From contig JAZLDH010000018.1 of assembly GCA_045614605.1 (NCBI GenBank), positions 77,393-141,392 on the forward strand: DNA of 64,000 nt. Direction: 5' to 3'. The position numbers were made by a program, and so were the translations under genes. This document shows, in pieces, positions 36,937 through 45,584 of the stretch; the stretch's first letter is position 1, and every line of letters starts with the position of its first letter. Source of the DNA: Onthomorpha sp937906975. Its GTDB lineage: Bacteria > Bacteroidota > Bacteroidia > Bacteroidales > P3. The notes under the pieces were generated by a model, which had not been told where the DNA came from, searched no databases, and saw only the letters and a program-made list of their open reading frames with translations.

Positions 36937-38066
36937 AAGCATAACTCATTTCAAAGGGTTAAATACTTTACGATTTCTTGCAGCCTCTTTGGTGGTGCTT
37001 CATCATAGTGCAACTATTGGAAGAAAATATGAATTATTTGACATAGAAAGTTTCAGCTTGTTTAGAAACGGAGCAAATGCAGTTAGTTTTTTCTTTGTTT
37101 TAAGCGGATTTCTTATAACATATCTTCTTTTAAAAGAAAAGAATCAAACAAAAACAATAGCTATAAAGCAGTTTTATTTAAGGAGAGTAAAGAGAATATG
37201 GCCTCTTTACTTTCTTTTAATTTTTATAGGTACGATTTTTCTACCATTTTTCTTTTCCATATTTAACATAGAATATGAAATACCTTACACACTCACTCAA
37301 ACTTGGTACTATTTCTTATTTTTCTTTCCAATACTTGTGCTATTCAATTACGGGAACCATTTTTTAGAACCCTTATGGTCAATAGGAGTAGAGGAAGTCT
37401 TTTACTTAATTTGGGCACCTCTTTTCAAATTTTTCAAAAAGAGCCTTATACCAATCATTTGCATTATAGCAATAAAACTATTACTTGCAATCTTTATTCA
37501 AATTCAAGGAATAGATATTTCAAATAACGTTTACGCATTTTTAATTCACAATTACAGCTTTGAAACAATGGCAATAGGAGCCTTGGGAGCTTATATAATC
37601 TTTATTACCCCCCTATAAACGATTGGAAACCAAGATATTATTTAGTAAACCCATAAAATATACTATCTATCTTTTAGTAATAATCTACCTTTGTTTTAAT
37701 ATAAATATTGATAACCCTATTTGGAATTTCGTTTTCAAAACACCCGTTCTTTCTCCTTTGATAGTGTCGTTTCTTTACCTTTATATTATAATTTCTTACC
37801 CGCTTTCATTCAAAGAAAAACAAGAAAACAAAGCCCTATTCTTTTTAGGAGAAATCTCATACGGCATTTATATGTATCACATGGGCGTAATGTTTGCAGT
37901 AGTCTTGGTAATCTCCAAACTAAAAGCCTTTATTCCAAATAGTTTGTTAATAATAACCTTTCTAATTTCAGTCTTTTTACTTACAATTGTAATATCCTCT
38001 TTATCAAAACGTTACTTTGAGAATTTTTTTCTAAGAAAAAAAGAAAAAAAGCAAAGAAAAATTTGA
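36929..38066 (+). pseudogene. OafA/YrhL-family O-acyltransferase, frameshifted at a C6 tract
   Basis: Two frames together encode one acyltransferase-3 protein of about 378 residues. The first frame (36929-37618, 229 aa) has FKGLNTLRFLAASLVVLHH with the conserved His, FFVLSGFLITYLLL and YLRRVKRIWPLYF. The second (to 38066) continues the membrane helices and has FLGEISYGIYMYHMG, the normal late motif. The break is at CCCCCC, 37608-37613: with five Cs the frame would run through ITPYKRLETK without interruption. Such enzymes acylate surface glycans. This may be a pseudogene, a phase-variable tract or a sequence error. The last codons lie in a 21-bp tandem A-rich repeat. Confidence 0.75.
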
Positions 38067-38106
38067 AAAAAGTAAAGAAAAAATTAAAAAAAGTAAAGAA
38101 AAATTT
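38044..38106. repeat. Three tandem 21-bp A-rich repeats
   Basis: Units at 38044-38064, 38065-38085 and 38086-38106 share AAAAAGTAAAGAAAAA and have exactly the same length. The first unit codes for the Lys-rich end of the acyltransferase. A single similar unit lies near 53750 (GAAAAAGTAAAGAAAA). Confidence 0.7.
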
Positions 38107-38128
38107 TCTTAATTCTTTGTACTAATAA

Positions 38129-38158
38129 TTGTTGTTATAAATAAAATGATTATTTTTG
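38129..38158 (+). promoter_or_regulatory. Promoter of the restriction-modification cluster
   Basis: TTG at 38129-38131, 19-nt spacer, TATTTTTG at 38151-38158; the first ATG is 25 bp downstream. Confidence 0.7.
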
Positions 38159-38182
38159 CATAGAACAATATTTTAACCTTTT

Positions 38183-38857
38183 ATGATACAGGAATTAACA
38201 ATAGAAAATTTAATCAAGAGTGCAAGGGAATTTTGTGAAAAGAAAAGCGGAGTTTTTAGAAAAGAACTATTTGGCGTAACAGATGGTAAGGCTGTTGGCA
38301 CTTTTGTAGAGCATTTATTCAAGAATTTCTTGTCTCAACAATATGATTTAACGATAGGCAACTCTTCTAATGGATTAGATTTGCCTTATTTGAACACAGA
38401 TATTAAAGTTACTTCAATAAAACAACCTCAATCAAGTTGTCCTTATAAAGATAGTAAACAAAAAATATATGGTTTAGGATATAATTTAATAGTTTTCGTA
38501 TATAAAAAGGAAGATGACGAAAAAAGAAAAGAGGGAAAATTAGACTTTTTGTCATGTGTTTTTGTAGAAGCAGGACGAACAGCAGATTATCAAACAACTT
38601 CAGGTTTATTAAATATTATCAATAATAATGGAAATGTTGATGATGTATTTGCTTTTTTATCAGATCACAAGATTCCTGCCGATGAAGTAACGTTGTATAA
38701 TATGGCAGAAGAGATTTTAAAAAATCCTCCTTTGATTGGCTATTTGACAATCTCGAATGCGTTGCAATGGAGATTGCAATATGGAAGAATAGTGTCATTA
38801 AATGAAGATGTAGATGGTATTACGACTATTGTAAAGTATGTTATCGAAAACAAATAA
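38183..38857 (+). CDS. Probable type II restriction endonuclease
   Basis: A 224-residue protein whose position and motifs suggest a PD-(D/E)xK restriction enzyme. GKAVGTFVEHLFKNFL near residue 38 has the helix glutamate, and LDLPYLNTDIKVTSIKQPQSS near residue 75 gives the D...D-x-K core. It overlaps the following DNA methyltransferase gene by 20 bp, the usual pairing. The promoter is directly upstream. I cannot predict the recognition site. It could instead be a non-catalytic partner protein, but the DIK motif argues against that. Confidence 0.7.
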   Translation: MIQELTIENLIKSAREFCEKKSGVFRKELFGVTDGKAVGTFVEHLFKNFLSQQYDLTIGNSSNGLDLPYLNTDIKVTSIKQPQSSCPYKDSKQKIYGLGYNLIVFVYKKEDDEKRKEGKLDFLSCVFVEAGRTADYQTTSGLLNIINNNGNVDDVFAFLSDHKIPADEVTLYNMAEEILKNPPLIGYLTISNALQWRLQYGRIVSLNEDVDGITTIVKYVIENK

Positions 38858-40373
38858 TAGGATAGAATACGGCGATTGGCAAACAAGTTTGGAATTAGCT
38901 CTTGAAGTATGTAAATTATTAAAAGAAATAGGGGTGAATCCAAAAGTAATTGTAGAACCAACTTGTGGAAAAGGAAATTTTATCTTGGCTGCTTTACAAA
39001 CTTTTGAAGATATAGAAGATGTTTATGGAATAGAAATTTATAAACCCTATATTGATGAATTAGAAAGTGCGCTTGGGCAATATGATATTGATAATCCCCG
39101 AAAAGTTAAGCCTACAATTCATTTGTATAATCAAAGTATTTTTGAGTTCGATTTTGCTAAAATAGAAAATGATTTAAACGATAGAGAAATTTTAGTATTG
39201 GGAAATCTTCCTTGGGTAACAAATAGTAAGTTGAGTGTAATAGGTAGTGATAATTTACCTGAGAAAACAAATTTTAAAAACTTGGGTGGATTAGATGCTA
39301 TGATGGGTAAAAGCAATTTTGATATAGCAGAATCTATTTGTTGTCAAATGATAAATTTCTTAATAGGTAAAAAAGCACATCTTTCCCTTTTATTAAAAAA
39401 TTCGGTTGTAAAGAATATTTTATATAAACAAGAAAACTCTCCTCTTTCTATTAGTAATATTCAGCAATATAACATAGATACAAAAAAAGAATTTAGAGCC
39501 TCTGTTGCGGCATGCTTATTTGATTGCTCATTTAAGGAAAAATATAGTAAGTCTTGTACAGTAAAGGATTTTTATACAAGAGATAATCTACAAAAATATG
39601 GTTGGGTAGGAGGGAAATTTGTCTCTAATTTAGAATTTTATAGAGACAATTCATTTATAGATGGAGAATCTCAGTTGGAGTGGCGTTCGGGAATAAAGCA
39701 TGATTGTGCAAAAGTTATGGAATTAACTTTTGATGGCAGTCAATATGTTAATGGATATGGTGAAAAGGTAGAAATTGAAAATGATTTGCTTTATCCTTTA
39801 TTAAAAAGTTCAGATATTAAAGAAGGTATTATTTCATCTACAACAAAATATGTGATAATTACACAACAATCCCCCTCTGATGACACTCAATTTATAAGAC
39901 TTAAATATCCTAAAACTTATTCTTATTTATTATCTCATTCAAAAGAATTGGATAATAGAGCAAGTAGAGTTTACAAAGGACGTCCAAGATTTTGTATGTT
40001 TGGAATAGGCGAATATTCTTTTAAGCCTTATAAAATTGCAGTCTCAGGATTGTATAAAAAAATCAATTTTTCAATCATAACACCAATAAATAACAAAAGT
40101 GTAATGTTAGATGACACTTGTTATGTCTTAGGCTTTGATACATTAGAGGAAGCAAAAATGATACAAGGACTTTTAAACACCAAACAAGTTCAAGAATTTA
40201 TAAAATCTATTGTTTTTACAGATGCAAAACGTGTTATAAATAAAGAAGTATTGATGCGTATAGATTTGTTGAAACTAATAGAACATCTATCAAACTTAGA
40301 AAAACAAGAAAAACAACAATATTACAAATATTTAAAATCAAATATTATACCAACACAAATGTCTTTATTCTAA
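38838..40373 (+). CDS. N6-adenine DNA methyltransferase
   Basis: A 511-residue class I methyltransferase of the gamma-like N6-adenine group. GDWQTSLELALEVCKLL opens the domain; motif I is VEPTCGKGNFILAAL (residues about 45-59); motif IV is LGNLPWVTN (NLPW in place of NPPY/F), near residue 122. The C-terminal part from about residue 250 is probably the target recognition domain. It should methylate adenine within the site cut by the upstream nuclease. Start codon ATG 38838 lies within the nuclease gene. Confidence 0.85.
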   Translation: MLSKTNNRIEYGDWQTSLELALEVCKLLKEIGVNPKVIVEPTCGKGNFILAALQTFEDIEDVYGIEIYKPYIDELESALGQYDIDNPRKVKPTIHLYNQSIFEFDFAKIENDLNDREILVLGNLPWVTNSKLSVIGSDNLPEKTNFKNLGGLDAMMGKSNFDIAESICCQMINFLIGKKAHLSLLLKNSVVKNILYKQENSPLSISNIQQYNIDTKKEFRASVAACLFDCSFKEKYSKSCTVKDFYTRDNLQKYGWVGGKFVSNLEFYRDNSFIDGESQLEWRSGIKHDCAKVMELTFDGSQYVNGYGEKVEIENDLLYPLLKSSDIKEGIISSTTKYVIITQQSPSDDTQFIRLKYPKTYSYLLSHSKELDNRASRVYKGRPRFCMFGIGEYSFKPYKIAVSGLYKKINFSIITPINNKSVMLDDTCYVLGFDTLEEAKMIQGLLNTKQVQEFIKSIVFTDAKRVINKEVLMRIDLLKLIEHLSNLEKQEKQQYYKYLKSNIIPTQMSLF

Positions 40374-40399
40374 AATAAGGTGATTAAATACAAACAACT

Positions 40400-41482
40400 A
40401 TGAAAGAAGATTGGTCAGAAATCGTGTTTTGTTTAAGTAAATTAAAAAGAAAAGATTTAAAGGAATTAGAATATCAAAGAGAAATAGAGCGTTGTTTAAC
40501 ACTTTTAGGTTGGAAAGAGTATAATGGAACTTTAAAATCGCAAGTAACTATACCTATTGGTAATGGTAATTTAATACGTCCTGATATAGTTCTTTATAAA
40601 GAAAATGTAGCAATCCTGCCTATTGAAATAAAAAAAGCAAATATTGGTTGTGGCTCTAAGCAATCATCTCAATTATTTTCTTATATGCGTCAATTAAAGT
40701 TGAATTTTGGTTTGTATATAGGTGAAAATATCCAACTTTTTTATGATACTCCTAATGATTCCGAAGAAGCTATTTGTGTTTTTAAAGTTGAATTTTTAGA
40801 AGATGATGAAAAAGGATTGGAATTGTGTGATTTATTGTCTTATGATAATTGTAGTAAAGAAAAATTAGAGGAATTTAGTAAAGATTGCTACGAAAAAATA
40901 ATCGAAACCAAGAATTTAAAACAACGTTTAAATGATTTTTTATCTCCTGCCAATCAAAAAAATAACATAAAAGACTTAATCAAAACTAAATTTCTTGAAG
41001 AAGGATTCAAAGAAGAGAATATAGAAAAAGAATTAGAGAATATAAGCTTTAATATTTATAGAAAACAAGAAGAAATACGCATTGAACTACCTAAAATAAG
41101 CCAAAATAGACAATGCAATTCTGAAAGAAATAATTCTAAGCACTTATTTAATGGTCAATATCATTGTATGGGTCGTTATGCTTTAGAAGCAATAAGAGAT
41201 ATTGTAAGAAATAATCCAAAAATTACTTTTTCTGAATTAGAAAAGTTTATTCCGGAAGAATTGCAAAATAGAACTAATGGTATTATTGAAAGATTAGAAG
41301 ATGTTAAAGCAAGAAAATTTGGTTCAAAAGATACGGGTAAGAGATATTTTATGGAAGAAGATGAAATAATTCACCTTTTTGATGGAACACAAGTCGTGGT
41401 TTACACTCAGTGGGTTAGTTATGGTAATTTTAAAGTGTTTAAAAAAGCAATTGAAAAATATTATCATATAGAAGAAAAGTAG
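40400..41482 (+). CDS. HsdR_N-type nuclease domain protein of the restriction cluster
   Basis: A 360-residue protein. Residues about 20-125 resemble the N-terminal nuclease domain of type I restriction subunits and related proteins, with the PD-(D/E)xK residues in LIRPDIVLY and ILPIEIKKAN, and QLFSYMRQLKLNFGLYIGEN. Residues 130-240 are charged and helical. Residues about 255-360 form a second domain starting with a winged-helix-like segment (NPKITFSELEKFIPEEL), ending in DGTQVVVYTQW. It starts 26 bp after the methyltransferase gene and is thus probably the third part of the same defence unit, either a second nuclease or an accessory protein. The specific role is unknown. Confidence 0.65.
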   Translation: MKEDWSEIVFCLSKLKRKDLKELEYQREIERCLTLLGWKEYNGTLKSQVTIPIGNGNLIRPDIVLYKENVAILPIEIKKANIGCGSKQSSQLFSYMRQLKLNFGLYIGENIQLFYDTPNDSEEAICVFKVEFLEDDEKGLELCDLLSYDNCSKEKLEEFSKDCYEKIIETKNLKQRLNDFLSPANQKNNIKDLIKTKFLEEGFKEENIEKELENISFNIYRKQEEIRIELPKISQNRQCNSERNNSKHLFNGQYHCMGRYALEAIRDIVRNNPKITFSELEKFIPEELQNRTNGIIERLEDVKARKFGSKDTGKRYFMEEDEIIHLFDGTQVVVYTQWVSYGNFKVFKKAIEKYYHIEEK

Positions 41483-41524
41483 TAATAAAAAACTATTTAT
41501 TTTGTTTAAATCTTTTCTTAGTTT

Positions 41525-41554
41525 TTGTAAAATCAAAGAAAAGGTTTATTTTTG
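41525..41554 (+). promoter_or_regulatory. Promoter of the S46 peptidase gene
   Basis: TTG at 41525-41527 (end of TTTTTG), 19-nt spacer, TATTTTTG at 41547-41554; the start codon is 36 bp downstream. Confidence 0.7.
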
Positions 41555-41589
41555 TAAACTAAATAATTATTAACCAAAAGCGAATTAAG

Positions 41590-43740
41590 ATGAAAAGAAT
41601 TACAACATTGTTTTTATTAGCTATGTTTGCGTTTTCACCGTTGGTAAAGGCAGACGAAGGTATGTGGCTTTTGATGTCTATTGACAAGCAAACATACAAG
41701 GAAATGAAAAAGAAGGGTTTGAAACTTACCTCTAAACAAATCTACGACATTAACAACGCTTCTTTAAAGGATGCTATCATTCAATTTGGTAGAGGTTGTA
41801 CAGGAGAAATTGTTTCTGACCAAGGATTGATTTTAACTAATCACCACTGCGGTTATCCTCAAATTCAACAACACTCAACCGTAGAACACGATTATTTAAG
41901 CAATGGATTTTGGGCGTATAACCAAAGTGAAGAACTTCCAAACCCAGGATTGACAGCTAAATTCTTTATCAGAATGGAAGATGTTACAGACCAAGTATTA
42001 AAAGGCGTAACAAACGAAATGAATGAGAATGAAAGAGCAAAAATAGTTCGTGCTAACTCAAAGAAAATAAAAGAAGAAACAGAAAAAGGTACAACCTACA
42101 CAGCAGAAGTTTCTACAATGTTCAACGGAAACCAATACATACTATTTGTATATGAGGTTTACGAAGACGTACGTTTAGTAGGAGCTCCACCTTCATCAAT
42201 CGGAAAATTCGGAGCCGATACAGACAACTGGATGTGGCCAAGACACACAGGCGATTTCTCAGTATTTAGAGTTTATGCTGACAAAAACGGAAAGCCAGCT
42301 AAGTATTCAAAAGACAATGTTCCTTTGAAACCAAAACATTTCTTACCAATCTCATTGAAAGGTGTAAAAGAAAATGATTTTGTTATGATAATAGGTTATC
42401 CAGGAACAACAGACCGTTTCTTAACATCGTTTGGTGTAGAACAAGCCATAGATACTTACAACCCATCTGTTGTAACAGCTCGTACAGCTTTAAGAAACGT
42501 AATGCAAGCCGATATGTTACAAGAACCAAGAGTAAGAATACAATACGCAAGTAAGTTTGCATCACTTTCAAACTATTGGAAATTCTACCAAGGACAAACA
42601 ACATGTTTGAAAAACCTTGATGTAAAAAGCTCAAAACAAGCCTTAGAAAACCGTTTTGCACAGTGGATTGAAAAAGACGCATCTCGCAAAGCAGAATATG
42701 GCGAAGTATTGAAAAATCTTGCAGCAGCATATCAAGCAACAGGCGAATATGAATTGTTAAGAGTTTACACTAACGAAGCAATCCTAAGAGGCTCATCAGT
42801 ATTCTCAATAGCAAGACAACTAAGACCGCTTGAAGAAGAATTAAGCAAAAACGGAAAATCAGAAAAAGCAAAAGAAATTGCAGCAAAACTTAAAACACAA
42901 TTTGCAGGTGTGTTTAAGGATTACAACATCATAACAGAAGAAAAATTATTTGCAGCAGGTCTTGACGTATTCTTCCGTAACGTTCCAATCCTTCACCAAT
43001 CACCAGAATTTTTATCAAATGCCTTTGCAAACGGTTACGACTTCAAGCAAATAGCAAACGATATTTTCAAAACATCTCTATTAGTAGAACAAGAAAATCT
43101 TAACAAACTATTAGACAACCTTGATGTAACACAAATCACTAACGACCCAGCTTACATATTAACAAACCAATTCATTTCAAACCTTAACGAAAAACTTGCC
43201 TCTGTTAGAGAAGAAAGAGAAAGCCTAAATCGTTCAAATCGTTTGTTCGTAAAAGGAGTAATGGAAATGGATAAAAACAAACACTTTGCACCAAATGCAA
43301 ACCTTACAATCCGTTACACATACGGAACAGTACGTCCATACGAACCAAAAGACGGAATTACCTATAAGTATATCACAACATTAGACGGAGTAATGGCAAA
43401 AGAAGACAACTCTTCTTGGGAATTTACCGTTCCTTCAAAGCTTAGACTTCTTTATGAAACAAAAGACTATGGTCAATACGCAGAAAACGGAAGCGTTCCT
43501 GTGGCATTCATAGCAGACCTTGACATAACAGGAGGAAACTCTGGATCTCCAACAATCAATGCTAAGGGAGAATTAGTCGGAATAGCATTTGACGGAAACT
43601 GGGAAGCAATGAGCGGAAACATAGCTTTCAATCCAGACCTTCAAAGATGTATTTCAGTAGATATACGTTACGTTCTATTCATAATAGACAAGTATGCAGG
43701 AGCAACAAACTTGATAAAAGAAATGAAAATCGTAAAATAA
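41590..43740 (+). CDS. S46-family dipeptidyl peptidase, DPP7 type
   Basis: A 716-residue periplasmic exopeptidase that releases dipeptides from oligopeptides, a key step in amino-acid fermenting Bacteroidetes. A signal peptide covers residues 1-20. The triad is His in LTNHHCG (85/86), Asp222 in HTGDFSVF, and Ser651 in GGNSGSP. The residue 18 after the serine, which sets specificity in this family (Arg in DPP11, Gly in DPP7), is Gly669 (FDGNWE), so a DPP7-like preference for hydrophobic P1 residues is expected. Single-gene unit with its own promoter and terminator. Confidence 0.92.
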   Translation: MKRITTLFLLAMFAFSPLVKADEGMWLLMSIDKQTYKEMKKKGLKLTSKQIYDINNASLKDAIIQFGRGCTGEIVSDQGLILTNHHCGYPQIQQHSTVEHDYLSNGFWAYNQSEELPNPGLTAKFFIRMEDVTDQVLKGVTNEMNENERAKIVRANSKKIKEETEKGTTYTAEVSTMFNGNQYILFVYEVYEDVRLVGAPPSSIGKFGADTDNWMWPRHTGDFSVFRVYADKNGKPAKYSKDNVPLKPKHFLPISLKGVKENDFVMIIGYPGTTDRFLTSFGVEQAIDTYNPSVVTARTALRNVMQADMLQEPRVRIQYASKFASLSNYWKFYQGQTTCLKNLDVKSSKQALENRFAQWIEKDASRKAEYGEVLKNLAAAYQATGEYELLRVYTNEAILRGSSVFSIARQLRPLEEELSKNGKSEKAKEIAAKLKTQFAGVFKDYNIITEEKLFAAGLDVFFRNVPILHQSPEFLSNAFANGYDFKQIANDIFKTSLLVEQENLNKLLDNLDVTQITNDPAYILTNQFISNLNEKLASVREERESLNRSNRLFVKGVMEMDKNKHFAPNANLTIRYTYGTVRPYEPKDGITYKYITTLDGVMAKEDNSSWEFTVPSKLRLLYETKDYGQYAENGSVPVAFIADLDITGGNSGSPTINAKGELVGIAFDGNWEAMSGNIAFNPDLQRCISVDIRYVLFIIDKYAGATNLIKEMKIVK

Positions 43741-43745
43741 ATCAA

Positions 43746-43775
43746 AAAGGGAGGTTTAAACGCCTCCCTTTATTT
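43746..43775 (+). terminator. Terminator after the S46 peptidase gene
   Basis: AAAGGGAGG (43746-43754) pairs with CCTCCCTTT (43763-43771), 8-nt loop, followed by a T-rich tail. Confidence 0.9.
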
Positions 43776-43788
43776 ATCTTGTAAAAAT

Positions 43789-44304
43789 ATGAGTAAGATT
43801 ATAAAAACAGATTTAGCCGAACGAATTGAACAACTAATAGCAGAGGCAAAGAAACGTACTATATCGGCTGTCAATACAGCGATAGTTTATACCTATTACG
43901 AAATAGGAAAAATGATAGTGGAAGATGAACAACAAGGAGAAGAAAGAGCAAAATATGGAAAGGCTATATTAAAAGACATATCTTTGCGCCTTACAAATAA
44001 ATTCGGTAGAGGCTTTTCGGTAGATAATCTTGAAAATATGAGACGTTTTTATTTAGTATACTCAAATTCCGAAACACTGTCTCGGAATTTAGGTTTCACT
44101 CTTAGTTGGTCTCATTATCTTAAACTTATACGTATAGATAATCCAGAAGAACGTAGGTTTTATGAAATAGAAGCAAGGGAAAATAATTGGAGTTTAAGGG
44201 AATTGCAAAGACAATTTGATAGTTCATTATACGAACGCTTACAATTAAGTCGTGATAAAGAAGGAATAAAAGAATTGTCTCAAAAAGGGCAAATAAAATA
44301 TTAA
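43789..44304 (+). CDS. DUF1016 (YhcG-type) N-terminal domain protein, lacks the nuclease half
   Basis: A 171-residue protein matching the N-terminal domain of YhcG/DUF1016 proteins: ISAVNTAIVYTYYEIGKMI, GKAILKDISLRLTNKFGRGFS, NLENMRRFYL, LSWSHYLKLIRI and ENNWSLRELQRQFDSSLYERL. Full-length relatives continue with a PD-(D/E)xK nuclease domain for a total of about 340-380 residues. Here the chain stops at KGQIKY, just where the second domain should begin, and no remnant of it follows. It may be a truncated relic or a stand-alone version. It follows the S46 terminator by 14 bp and precedes a CoiA-like gene; YhcG proteins occur in defence and recombination contexts. Confidence 0.8.
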   Translation: MSKIIKTDLAERIEQLIAEAKKRTISAVNTAIVYTYYEIGKMIVEDEQQGEERAKYGKAILKDISLRLTNKFGRGFSVDNLENMRRFYLVYSNSETLSRNLGFTLSWSHYLKLIRIDNPEERRFYEIEARENNWSLRELQRQFDSSLYERLQLSRDKEGIKELSQKGQIKY

Positions 44305-44324
44305 AAGCTTAAAATAATGTAATT

Positions 44325-45547
44325 ATGAAAGATGTAGATTGCGACTTGACTTATGCCTTGGATTCAGAGGGAAAACTTGTGAATATCAAGCAAGTGGAAT
44401 CTGGTAAAAAGTGTAATTGCATTTGTCCTGCGTGTGAAGAACTATTAGTAGCGAAAAAAGGGGAAATTCGCAAGCATCATTTTGCACATTCTTCGGGAAA
44501 AAATTGCAAACACGCAATTGAAAGTATGTTACATCATCTTGCAAAAGATAAATTTCAAGAAGCGTTTTACAAAAATGAAGAATTTATATTCAATATGAGC
44601 ATAAATCGTATTGTAGTAAGAAAAAAGAATGTAAAAACATTACAAAACAAAATTGTTGTGAAATAAAAACAATCAAAATTAATCTAAAAGACGATTATGA
44701 TACTTGCGAACAAGAACAAGTCTATAATAAGAATAATCGCCGTTCAGATTTAAAAATATATTCTTCTACGAATCCAGATTTAGAACCTATATACTTGGAA
44801 TTTTGTGTTACACACGCAAGTGATTCTGAAAAGTTGCATAGTGGAAATAAAATAATAGAAATCTTAATTGAAAAAGAAAAGGATATTTTTGATATAATAG
44901 AGAATGGAATTATAGAAACTAAAAGTAATAATAAAGAAGAGTTGAATAAAATTAGTTTCTATGGCTTTGAAAAAAAAGATTTTTGTGCAGATATTCTATG
45001 TAAAGATTTTTTTGCAGATGACATGGAAGAAGATTGGTATGCAGAGGAGATGGAAGATTCTTGTATGGAGAACTTAAACAAAGATTTTAGTGTAGATAAT
45101 TTATACAAAAAAAGAGGATTAGTAAGATTTAAATTGTTTGATAATGGAATAATGGAATGTAAAGAATATAAAACAGATAGCAAACAAAGTATTAAACATG
45201 AAGATGATTCTATTTATGATATATGTTTCTATGTTGATAATCCTATGCAAGAACGTGACAAAATTTATAATAGAATGAAGTATATATGTTATGATAAATT
45301 TAAAATAAAAAATTGTGAACTTTGTAAAAATTACGTTGATGCTTTTTATAAAGATAGGAAAATTTGTGCGAAGTTTGAAAAACATATTATAAAAGAGGAG
45401 ACAACTCGTGCAATTTACTGTAGTCATTTTCAAATTGACGATGAATACATGAATAATAGGATAAGGGAGGGAATAGAAGAATATAGATTTGATGTGTTAT
45501 TTTGTAAACAACAACTAAAAGAACAACCTCAATTAAATTTTGATTAA
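44325..45547 (+). CDS. CoiA-like zinc-binding protein, two frames joined by a -1 shift at A-AAA-AAG
   Basis: Frame one (44325-44666, 113 aa) has the CoiA-like start: a zinc site CNCICPACEELLVAKKGE and RKHHFAHSSGKNCKHAIESM. Frame two is open from before the first stop and reads through CCEIKTIKINLKDDYD and PIYLEFCVTHASDSEKLHSG to 45547, ending with a cysteine-rich segment (KIKNCELCKNYV, YCSHFQI). The expected CoiA-family sequence runs across both frames, giving about 407 residues after a -1 shift. The frames meet at AAAAAAG, 44621-44627, in register as A AAA AAG, the dnaX-type slippery heptamer. Programmed shifting, mutation and sequence error remain possible. Residues in the middle (DFCADILCKDFFADDMEEDWY) are an unusual acidic insert. 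Function unknown; CoiA relatives act in DNA uptake or processing. Confidence 0.65.
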
Positions 45548-45584
45548 AAATAAAATCGTCAATACGAATTGACGATTTTATTTT
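45547..45584. terminator. Bidirectional terminator between convergent genes
   Basis: Perfect 16-bp stem: AAAATAAAATCGTCAA (45547-45562) with TTGACGATTTTATTTT (45569-45584), 6-nt loop. The stop codon of the minus-strand FrhB-like gene lies within the stem. Confidence 0.88.

Noticed and set aside
37623..38066. Independent membrane protein gene starting at TTG 37623
   Set aside because: Its frame is open upstream to the C6 tract and its content is the normal C-terminal half of the acyltransferase, so it is not a separate gene.
45119..45433. 104-codon minus-strand frame over the CoiA-like gene
   Set aside because: Phe/Ile/Tyr-rich antisense frame without a start context, and the sense frame has the zinc-cysteine pattern.
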